Under the pieces are notes generated by a model. The model had not been told where the DNA came from and made no database searches. It saw nothing but the letters and a program-made list of their open reading frames with translations. Positions 24,746 through 34,500 of a DNA stretch of 64,000 nt are shown piece after piece. The position numbers were made by a program, and so were the translations under genes. Numbering within the stretch: position 1 is the stretch's first letter; each line of letters opens with the position of its first letter. This DNA comes from Otis tarda (lineage: Eukaryota > Chordata > Aves > Otidiformes > Otididae): the NCBI GenBank assembly GCA_026413225.1, contig CM048591.1:43939303-44003302 (forward strand), in the 5' to 3' direction.

Positions 24746-25443
24746 CTTTCAGCCCTGAGGAGAAGGACGTGGGAGTGATGGTGGATGAGAAGCTCAGCAT
24801 GAGCCAACAATGCGCCCTTGCAGTGCAGAAGGCCAACCACATCCTGGGCTGCACCAAGAGGAGTGTGGCCAGCAGGTCAAGGGAGGTGATTCTGCCACTC
24901 TACTCTGCTCTGGTGAGAACTCACCTGGAGTACTGTGTCCAGCTCTGGAGTCCCCAACATAAGAAGGACATGGACCTGTTGGAGAGGGTCCAGAGGAGGG
25001 CCATGAAGATGATCAGAGGGCTGGAGCATGTCTCCTATAAGGACAGGCTGAGAGAGTTGGGGCTGTTCAGCCTGGAGAAGAGAAGGCTCTGGGGAGACAT
25101 TATAGCAGCCTTCCAGTACCTAAAGATGGCCTACAGGAAAGATGGGGAGAAACTCTTCAGTAGGGCCTGTTGTGATAGGACTAGGGGTAAAGGTTTCAAA
25201 ATAGAGGGAGGTAGATTCAGATTAGGTATTAGAAAAAAAAAATTTCACTGAGGGTGGTGGAACACTGGAACAGGTTGCCCATAGAGGTGATGGATGCCCC
25301 ATCCCTGGAAACGTTCAAGGCCAGGTTGGATGAGGCTCTGAGCAACCTGATCTGGTTGGAGATGTCCCTACTTCTTGCAGGGGGGTTGGACTCGATGACC
25401 TTTAAAGGTCCCTTCCAACCCTAATGGTTCTGTGATTGTATGC
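24746..25443 (+). mobile_element. CR1 LINE 3' part inside ERV pol
   Basis: An open segment from about 24745 to 25251 encodes the ORF2 C-terminus ([20 protein letters not shown] and onward), then the conserved 3' UTR to a tail near GGTTCTGTGATTGTATG. It is antisense to the ERV. It directly abuts an oppositely oriented CR1 piece. Confidence 0.9.
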
Positions 25444-26572
25444 CTTGTACAAGTCCAGGTAGAAGATATCCGTTGCTCGTCACTTGTCCACTGATGCTGT
25501 AACCCCGTCATAGAAGGCCACCAAATTTGTCAGGCACGATTTCCCTTTCATGAAGCCATGTTGGCTGTCACCAACCACCTCCTTGCTCTCCATATGCCTT
25601 AGCATGGTTTCCAGGATAATCTGCTCCATGAGCTTGCCAGGCACAGAGGTGAGGCTAACCGGCCTGTAGTTGCCCTGTTCCCCTTTTTAAAAATGGGGGA
25701 TATGTCCCCTTTCTTCCAGTCATCAGGGACCTCACCAAACCACCACGACTTCTCAAATACAATGACCAGTGGCTTGGCAACTTCATCTGCCAAGGACCCG
25801 CAGATGGATCTCATCAGGTTCCATGGACTTGTGCACCTTCAGGTTCCTCAGATGTTCCCGAACCTGCTCTTCAAGTACAGTGGGCGGTTCTTCATCCTCG
25901 CAGTCCCTGCTTGTGCCTTCCACAAATTGGGTGGTGTGACAAGAGCCCTTATCAGTGAAGACTGAGGCAAAAAATTCATTAAGCACCTCAGCCTTCTCCA
26001 TGTCCTGGGTAGCCAGGTCACCCGTTTCCTTCCAGAGGGGGCCTACGTTGTCCCTGGACCTCCTTTTGTCCCTGACATACCTATAGAAGCCTTTCTTGTT
26101 GCTTTTGACTTCCCTGGCCTTCTGTCAGGGCTTTAGCCTGCCTCACCTGATCCCTGGCCGCTCACACAGCCTCTCTGTAATCCTCCCAGATTACCTGTCC
26201 TCACTTCCACCCTCTTATAGGCTTCCTTCTTTACTTTCAGTTGGTCCAAGAGCTCCTTGCTCATCCACGTGGGCCTCCTAGTCTTTTTGCCCAACTTGCT
26301 TTTCATCGGGATGCATCGTTGCTGAGCTTGGAGGAGGTGCTCCTTGAATACTGACCAACTTTTCTAGGCCCCTCTTCCCTCCAGGGCTGCATCCCATGGC
26401 ACTTTGCGCATCAGATCCCTGAAGAGGCCAAAGTCTGCCCTCCTGAAGGGCAGAGAGCTTGCTGCATAGCTTCCTCACTGCCCCAAGGATCTTGAACTCC
26501 ACTGTGTCATGGTCACTGCAGCCAAGGCTGCCCTTGAGTTTCACATCCCCCAACAGCCCCTCCCTGTTGTTC
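25444..26572 (-). mobile_element. CR1 LINE ORF2 middle part (endonuclease end and reverse transcriptase start)
   Basis: On the minus strand it runs from the end of the endonuclease domain (NREGLLGDVK, GCSDHDTVEF) into reverse transcriptase ([29 protein letters not shown]) and stops at YLDLYKA, exactly in the A motif. It has no 3' end of its own. Stops and frameshifts interrupt it. Confidence 0.9.
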
Positions 26573-27060
26573 TCCCCTTCTCAAACACTTCCTCTGCTCT
26601 GTTGTCCTGCACAATGATGTCATCAAAATACTGCAGGTGTTCAGGAGCTTCACCTTGTTCCAGTGCCGTCTGGATCAGTTCCCACAAATTGTGGGGCTAT
26701 GTTTCCACCCTTGACGCAGTGGATTCTAGGTGTACTGGATACTCCTCCATGGGAAAGCAAACTGTGGACTGCACTCTGCTGCCGAAGGGATAGAGAAAAA
26801 CACGTCAGCGATATCAATGGCTGCATACCATTTGCTGGCCTATGACTCCAGTTCATACTGGAATTCTAGCATGACTTCATTCAGGCCATGATAGTCCAGT
26901 TAGCCTCCACTCCCTGTTAGACTTTTGCCCTGGCCATATGGGACTATTACATGGTGAATGAGTCTTACTCATCACTCCTTGATTCTCCAGTCAACAGATC
27001 AGCTTATGAATGGGAATCAGGGAGTCTTGATTGGAGTGATATTGTCACCGAGGCACTGAC
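26573..27060 (-). pseudogene. ERV reverse transcriptase, N-terminal part
   Basis: The catalytic box reads QYFDDI at 26616-26633 (minus strand), the retroviral Y-x-D-D. The sequence then breaks at about 26572, where CR1 begins. Upstream frames carry stops. Confidence 0.75.
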
Positions 27061-27189
27061 ATGGCACCAACTGTTCTTTAACCTGCAGCCACCCCACAAC
27101 AGAAGGATCCTCTGAGAGACCAGACAAGCTAGATAGCTTGATACCGAAAGCTCACCAGCACCCTTTTGAGTCCTTGAAGTACCCTCTGC

Positions 27190-27500
27190 TGAGGTAGTCT
27201 ATGCCAAGGATACGTGGACCCTCTGGACCAGTCACAATAGGATGCTTTTACGACTCATTCCCACTTAGGCTTACCTCAGCCTCCAACACAGACAGTTCTT
27301 GGGATCCTCCCATCACTCCAGAAATACAGAGGATTCTGCCTCTTTGTAATCTGATGGTGTTAGGGGAGCCTGTCAACCGGTATCCACCACAGCTTTGTAC
27401 TCCCATGGGGCTTATGTGCCAGGCCATCGAACTCATACAGTCCAGTAAACCCAGTTGTCCCTTTCCTCCACCTGACTGAGGGCAGGGCCCTTCTATTCCT
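27190..27500 (-). pseudogene. ERV protease remnant
   Basis: A retroviral aspartic-protease active site is visible as VVDTG (GAT ACC GGT at 27376-27384, minus strand). An in-frame stop follows immediately (27373-27375), so this copy is dead. It sits between gag and reverse transcriptase as expected. Confidence 0.65.
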
Positions 27501-27599
27501 GGTCAGAGTCTTCATTACTTGATTTTTGTAACTGCAAACCAGAAGCCCCTTCATCAGGGTCAAATGTACAATAAATCCTTCTGCTCTACCCAACAGACA

Positions 27600-29440
27600 T
27601 TAGAGCAGCAATTTTCCTGGACTGCAGCCTATTGGCTCTTGTTTTTTCTTGCAGTTCTTGGCCTGAGCTTCTAGCCTCCAAGTAGGTTTACCATCCCACT
27701 TCCTCATGTCCTCCCCCTGATCATGCAGGAAGAACCACAGGGTTGTACATGGTGTGTGACACTCTCCCTTGAGCAGAAAAAGGCTGACTCTTAATAGCTG
27801 AGACATTAGGTGAGGAAGACCTATCTTTCTTGGATAGCTTGGACAATTTTCAGGTCAGTTCCTTCACAGCTGAGACACAGGCCTGCAGGGAGGAAGTGAG
27901 ATTATCTTTGTGTTATTGGAGTTGTCTGGCCAGTCCATCCATAGTTGGTGCCTCCATGCCTGTCCAGCTCATTAATGCCAGGCTGTTGGCGTATGACATC
28001 AGTGCACTTAGTATAAATTTCAGCACATGGACCATATGCACTGGATTTCATCCAAGTCTTTGGATACCTGGTTGTCATCAAGGTTGTTATAGATCACCTC
28101 CACCATGGCTAATTCCCTCAGTTACTGGATACCTCCCTCAATGGAGGTCCATTTGCTTTAGGAATTGCCAAGGTCTTCCTTGAAGGGATACCAGTCCTTC
28201 GCACTTGACAGGAGTCACCGCCAAAGATTAAGATCTCCTGCCCTTTTTCCAATCCCTTTGTCATTGGCCTTATCCTTAGCAGGGCATCTCAGCTGCCAGG
28301 CTTTCTTACCCTCTGATTCCTGACTATTGGCCCCAGTATCCCAGCATTGGAGTAACCAGCTTAGAATTTGCTCACCTTGTTGACAGCTAAAATATTTTTG
28401 TGTATCTTACAGCTTTAGGGACAGTGATTGGGTGGTTTCTGTCTCATTTATGATCTCAGTCTCTTCCTCCTGCTGTTCTTTTGACTGAGCTGCTGCAGAA
28501 GACGCTGCCTCTTCTGCCTCTTTCTCCTGCACCCTCTTAGGAGAAGCTTCTTCATCCCTTACTAAATGAGTTGACTTCCGCTTCCATTGTTTCTTTTTAA
28601 TTATAGGGGCAACAGATATAGTCTGGTTTAACCAGTGTCTGTTGGTATGTTTTCAGATTCAGAGGCCCTCCCTTCTCCTTGAGGGTGCTGCATAGTATTG
28701 AGCAGTGTTTGGTAGGCTCTGGCCAGGTTGTGGCTCTTTGGAACAGCCAGGGCATTTTTTTCAAACTTTCTATCACTTCACCAGGATCCTGCACTTGTTT
28801 GGGAGTGAAATTCTAGACCATTGGAGGTGAAAATTTTTTTAGATACCTGCCCATTTTCTCCCACATGCCCTGCCATCCATAACCACACTGCCACAGAGTC
28901 ATATTCCTAAATATGTTAGGATATGTTAGGATATGTTAGGTTCCTTGTTAACCTTAGAAAAAGGTGAAACAATATTCCTAAGAAACACCAATAGAAGTAT
29001 TTTAACTACCCAAGGATGTCCAAGATGCTGAAAAGTTGTAACAAGGGAGAAAACATCAGAGAAGAAGGTGTCATTCTGTACCTCCTCCACAAAAAAAACC
29101 CACGGAGGAAGAAGTGTAATTGCTAATTTTCTCCATGAGATGGTACCTGAAGTACAGGATTGTCTTCAGTACAGACCCCGAACACCAGATTAAGCTCAAC
29201 GCCAGTGTTTTAATAAAAAATCTCCCAGGCAAAGCATCACTAAGTACTACAGAGCACAGTAAACTGCAAAAGCCAACATCAATCTTCAACATGCACAGCA
29301 AATAAAAGAGCATAGCACAGATCAGATAAACTAATATCAAGAACAGATGAATCAATATTGTGGCCAACAACTGTTAACAAACATAAATCCCTTCTAATAC
29401 GCTTTGGTTAAAAAAAAAAATCTGTTGTTATCTCAAACCC
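27600..29440 (-). pseudogene. ERV gag remnant
   Basis: Position between the primer-binding site and protease, with short open pieces on the minus strand. One is a Lys/Glu-rich matrix-like stretch (about 28450-28600) and another has a GEDMRKWDGKPTWRLEAQ segment (about 27650-27740). Frames are interrupted throughout. Capsid and nucleocapsid boundaries cannot be drawn by eye. Confidence 0.65.
28911..28940 (+). repeat. Tandem repeat, 10 bp x 3
   Basis: ATATGTTAGG three times in a row, in the gag end of the ERV. Confidence 0.95.
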
Positions 29441-29445
29441 CTTGT

Positions 29446-29464
29446 GCCCCATGTTGGGTGCTGA
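29446..29464 (-). other. Retroviral primer-binding site, Lys-type, decayed
   Basis: Minus strand TCAGCACCCAACATGGGGC, a few bases inside the LTR end. The core resembles sites matching a tRNA-Lys 3' end; the expected initial TGG reads TCA, partly consistent with CpG decay. Confidence 0.6.
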
Positions 29465-29471
29465 AAAGGAC

Positions 29472-30090
29472 TATTGTGGTTTAATCCCCACTGGCAACTA
29501 AGCATCACGCAGCCACTCACTCACTTCCCCCCGGTGGGATGAGGGAGTGAATCAGAAGGGTAAAAGTGAGAAAACTCCTGGATTTAGATAAAACCAGTTT
29601 AATAATTAAAAAGGATTACCACTACTACTACTACTACTACTATTACTACCATTATTGTAAGAAAAACAGGGAAAAAAAAAACAAAGAGAGAGGAGAATAA
29701 AACCGAAGAAAATATAAGTGATGCAAATGAAACAGGTGCTCATCACTGACTGGCCAATGCCGAGCCACTCCCTGAGCAGTGTCCCCCTGCCTCCCCAACC
29801 TTCCCCATAGTTTTATTCCTCAGCATGGTGTCGTGTGGTATGGAGTATCCCTTTGCTCAGCTGGGTCAGCTGTTCCAACTGTGTCCGTTCTCAACTTCCC
29901 ATGCAGCCCCAGCCTACTCACTGGTGGGGTGATATGAGAAGCAGAAAAGGCCTTGACTCTGTGTAAGCACTGCTCAGCAATAACAAAAACATCTCTGCAT
30001 TATCAACACTGTTTTCAGCACAAGTCCAAAACACAGCCCCATGCTAGTACTGTGAAGAAATTTAACTCTATCCTAGCCAAAACCAGAACA
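29472..30090 (-). repeat. ERV 5' LTR
   Basis: About 619 bp. On the minus strand it begins TGTTCTGGTTTTGGCTAGG and ends near ACCACAATA, where a final CA would be expected (probable decay). It contains a polyadenylation signal (AATAAA, 29812-29817 reversed) and a trinucleotide microsatellite. It is followed by a primer-binding site, which identifies it as the 5' LTR. Confidence 0.8.
29621..29656 (+). repeat. (ACT)n trinucleotide microsatellite
   Basis: Mostly ACT repeats with ATT interruptions, inside the ERV 5' LTR. Confidence 0.9.
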
Positions 30091-30099
30091 CCCAGTCAA

Positions 30100-31140
30100 A
30101 TTCCTGGATGTTCACAACTTTTTGACTGAGATGGCCAAATACGAATTTATTAGTGGAGAGCAATCTAATGAAAATCTCCAGGTGTTAAAAATGAAGTGAT
30201 TTAGAATGAGGCAGAGAGGGTATAAAGTATAAGGCAGAGGAAGGCCTTGTTTCAGTTATATCTGTTCATCTGGGAGCCTGCTGGGGAAGTGCATGCAACC
30301 CTACCATAAGCTGCAGCTTGACACGGAGGGAGAGCGGAACAAAATTCTGCATATCTTAGAACATAAAAAGCGCTGTCGGCCGCAACACCCGTACATTTCA
30401 GCTTGATTTTTGCTCACTAGATGGCAGCAAATTCACAAGAATTGCTGTAAAAGTGTGGCTCAAACGGGCCATGGAAACAGCGTTCGAATTCGTGCTTATA
30501 CAGTGAAATAAAGGTGCGATAATAAAACATGATTAAAAATGTAGCTAGGCTGGGTAAGGACAACACGGAGGGGGCAAATGGCACAGGCTTCAGCTTGATC
30601 TGGCATGTAGAGTCTTCTGCCACCGTGTCCATACAACTTGTGCTTTCCTTGCCCTCCGAGGTCGGGGTTTCTGCCGATCCTCAGGCTCACCAGATTAAAG
30701 CTAGCGTTCCTGTGCCTCCCTGTGTCACATTCAAGCGCTCGTCCATCTGTGTCAATAGCATCTAAGATAATATTTTAGAATAAGTTCCCACTCCATGCAA
30801 GACTTTTTTATTCTAACATACTTTCAATACTTTCTTTGCCCTGAAGCACAGAGGCTGCAAATAGAGGCAAGCGAAATATATTTAGCTAGCTATCATCATT
30901 ATCTTAAAAAGCTCTAGATGACCACCATATCTGTTCTTTTCTTGAGAATGGATTCAGTTGCCTCAGCCATACAACATGCCTATGCCTGTTATAAAATTGA
31001 TAATTTGCAAAATAAAGAGTCTGAGCAAAAAATTCCTAAGTGGAAACTGTAGCACTTTCTGCTGGCACAAATGGAGTTAAAAGAGATGCCTGTCCAGGAC
31101 ATGGATCTGTCAACATCATTCCAGTTCCCAAAGGTTTGTC
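30100..31140. other. Flank of ERV, no gene recognised
   Basis: Apparently unique sequence with some CpGs (30370-30500) and the CTCF-like site. Short open frames show no family resemblance. Confidence 0.5.
30414..30427 (+). promoter_or_regulatory. Candidate CTCF site
   Basis: TCACTAGATGGCAG matches 13 of 14 positions of the CTCF core CCASYAGRKGGCRS; only the first base differs. It lies about 320 bp outside the ERV LTR. Occupancy is unknown. Confidence 0.5.
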
Positions 31141-31147
31141 AATACCA

Positions 31148-31590
31148 TTGCCACAGAATCACAGAACGGCTGAAGGTGGAAGTGACCTCTTGAGATTATC
31201 TGTTCTACTCAACTCCCTCCAGCATGATCATCTGGAGCAAGTTACGTAGGACCATGTCCAGTTGGGTTTTGAGTATCTCAAAGGATGGAGATGCATATAG
31301 TCATGCCTGGGTTGTTCCTCCCCAGAGGCAGGACTTTGCACTTCCATTTGTTGGGCTTCATGAGGTTCATGCAGAACGATTTTTCCAGCCTGTCCAGGAC
31401 CCTCTGGCGTATCAGCCTTTCCTTCCAGCTTTGTACTGCCTGCAGACTTGGTGAGGGTGCACTCTGTACCAGCGTTCAGGTCATTCCAGACCATTTTGAA
31501 CAGTGGTGGCCCCAGTATCAGCCCTTGGGGCAGTCCACTAGGAACCGGCCTTGAACTGGACTTTGTGCCACTGGTCACAACCCAAGAGCT
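31148..31590 (-). mobile_element. Old, internally deleted CR1 LINE
   Basis: Begins with a reversed tail (CCACAGAATCACAGAACGG) and the 3' UTR, then jumps to a reverse-transcriptase piece on the minus strand (PSGLPQGLILGPPLFK, ECTLTKSAGSTKLEG). In this piece the catalytic F-A-D-D block reads SAGS, so it is long dead. An internal deletion joins these parts. Confidence 0.8.
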
Positions 31591-34500
31591 AGAAAGTGAA
31601 AGACAACCATGCAGGCAAATTGTCCTGGCAGAAGTTTACATGGCAAACATGTGGTGCAATGTAAATGGCAAAATGGTTCATGTGCTGGTACAGCCTGCAG
31701 TCATTCCCCACATGAACTAAATGATACTGGCAAGGGGACTTTCTAACCTATAGGACTGTGTCTACAAGGCTTTTGCTGACATAAGCAGAAGGTGTGATTT
31801 TTCCATGGCACTGTGACGCGTAAACTGGGTTTAATGTGTGAAGGGGTAATGAAGCCTGGTTGTGACGCTGTCTCATGGCAGACATTCCCGGATATGTGCT
31901 CACCCCATAAAACAGATGTCTCCTACTCTCAGAGCAACCAGGGGATTTTGACAAGATTGCTGATGTTACGGAAAATATTAAGCAATAATCCCTTCCATCA
32001 ACCTAATTCCCAGTTCTCAGCTAGCAAAAATGTTGTAAGTCTTTTATTATAGTGGATAGTTTTACAGCCCCTACATGTTTTTTAGTTTCCAGGTTAACGG
32101 ATTTTTTGAACATTATAATAAATTAGAAGTACAGAATGTGACAAGTTGCTCATTGTCAGAATTTCTTGTTGTAAAAAGTATATAGATAGTATTGTCTTCC
32201 CTAATTCACTGTTTATAGGAAGCATTACTTTGTAAAAAGAATTAAATACTCTCATTAAATACAGCCTATGTACACACAGTTAGATGTACATATATGAGTG
32301 CATGTGTGAATATGTAAATATGAGTGGTCAGATACTCAGTGCGTTTGAACTGATGTATTTCTCTTGACTTCAGAAATCGGAAATAACCACCATTCAGGAA
32401 ACAGTATGGACCAAAGATCGTCTTATGCCAAGATTTTCTCAATATGATTGCCTATAACAACTGGGCTGTAAAATTCAAAGTTGCACACTGTGTGTAGTCA
32501 GAAGTACTGATCTTTCTCCAGTTCAGTTCCTCCTGCATTTGATGGTGGTACTTACTATCTCTAAAAATCAGGCTGGCTATGTAAGACCTACATGTTATGT
32601 TTAGGTATTTGAATTGAAAATATTTGCTTATGTTTTAAAGAAAACTCTTGTTATGGCTGTGCTTTTGTAATATGGGTGTAATAAGTGAGAAGCTACAAGC
32701 AAGAGAAATAAGGCTTTGTAATATTCTTCATTTTTGGGGGGAGTTTTCCATGCTTTCCCTCCAAAACCCACTTGCAGAGCGCCAGCAGTCTACAGTTATA
32801 CAGCAGGACAAGACCCAGAAAATTATTCAGCTCCAAAGAGTATCTTGTGTGTCATGTTGCAGCACGGTGCAGGTGTGGGTGAACAGAGCTGTGTTGAAAG
32901 CGGTGCCCACAGGCTCACATGAGGACCTGCGTTTTGTCCTGTGCTTCATCCTGTGATACTGGCCCCTGTGGCAGGACAGCATGTCCCTTGTGCCCTTGCA
33001 GCTGCAGGTCCTGTGTCTGGCTGCTCTGCACAAACAGAGAAGGATGAGCTTTCCACTGCAAGTGTGTTGAAGGCTGAATACTGGATGCTCTGTTTGTGCC
33101 TGAGGGGCACGTGTAGGGTTTTCAGGTGTCCAATGGGAACAAGCATTGCCTCTCTGCCGAGGCTGTCGGATGTGTGAAAATCTAATGTAAATATCCAAAA
33201 TCTCCAAAATCTCCCCAGAAAAGATTTCAGGCTGGAAAAGAGGACATAGCTGAAAAAAAAAATATCAAAGAACAGCTCTGTTTGGAAGTAACAAAAAGGA
33301 ATAAGGAGAACTACTGAATAAGGCCAGGTTTTTTTTTTTGAGTAGTTTTCCCTTGCAAGTCTATGTATTCTTAGGAAGGCAGCTGATGTGAGGAAATGTG
33401 GGGTTAGCTCCAGTCATCTTTAGCTACATGGTGCTGGCATGTAGGGAGCTCTTAGCATCATTATGGGGTGGTTTTCCAAGCAGTGGAGACACATTCTCTT
33501 CATGTGGAAAAGGTCTGCCTTCCCCCTAAAGGAAACAGGACAACGATTACGCATAAAAGACAAATTCTACTGTGTTTTTGTATTCCTATCAAAATATGAT
33601 TCTATGAAATATACCTCATGGAACATCCAGTGTTAGAAGTACGTTGTATTATCTTTTCACATGCATCAAGTTATTTGTATTTAGGCAAATTTAAAAAGCC
33701 CCTTGAGTATGTGAGGAAAGCAGGAAGATGTAAATGTTTCTGAAATGGAGAAACTACAAAAGTGGACAGTTTTAAGCCAAAAGCTTTAAGAGTGCCTTTC
33801 TGACATTGGGTCTTTGGATCTGTGGATTAGAGGATTATTTGGAAAGAAACAATGAGGTTTTGCCTGGACATATCGATATATATATTGTTATTTATAGTTT
33901 CCAAGAAAGTGTGTAGGCAGTTTGGTTGCCAAAATCAGAAATGCAAGTTGTAACACACAGCACTGCTGGTTCATTTGATAAATGTACTAGTACATTTGCC
34001 TTTAGTCTGTAACAAATCTGTTCTGCCTTTAACAGTTCCTTTGCGACAAGTAACAGTGAGGCAACATTATAAATAAACTGACAGTGGTTTGAGGCTTCTC
34101 TGTAGCATAGGCAAAATTGAAATTTGCTTCCCTGAGTGAGACTAAGATAGCTCTTTGGGGGCAGAAAAGTGTGGCTTTGTGGTAGTGGTAAATCTGGTGC
34201 TGAGGAGGAGGATGCGGATAGGGCAAGAAAGATGTGAGGTGTTGGTTAGAGGAGAAAGAGGCTCAGAGGAGTTCCTGGCAGTTTTGGAGAGCTCTTGGAG
34301 GAGGAAGGAGGGACAAGTGTCATTTCAAGAAAGATTTTTGAGGAACATGGCCAAAGCTGCACAGAGTTATGTCTGAGAGAGGTAAGAGATCTCTGAGGCC
34401 CTGTGATGACAGACACTCAGGCAGTAGGAAGGATGTGAAGTTGTCACAGGTGAGAGTGGTTGTGGCCAGTGCAAGCAGCTGGGTGATGGTGAAGACAGGG

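Larger units (their letters stand above)
22100..30090 (-). mobile_element. Decayed avian endogenous retrovirus, 5' LTR to post-integrase, pol interrupted by CR1
   Basis: On the minus strand the order is LTR, primer-binding site, gag, protease, reverse transcriptase, RNase H, integrase. All frames carry stops and shifts. CR1 sequence occupies about 24746-26572 within pol, and part of the reverse transcriptase/connection region is missing there. No 3' LTR was found at the low-coordinate end; the boundary near 22100 is approximate. Class is uncertain (a beta/ERVK- or ERVL-like avian family). Confidence 0.85.

Noticed and set aside
24746-26572. Twin priming of a single CR1
   Set aside because: The inverted piece lies beyond the 3' end of the plus piece rather than on its 5' side, and sequence between the pieces is missing.
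32827-33207. 126-codon minus-strand open frame
   Set aside because: No recognisable motif; overlapped by other open frames on the other strand.
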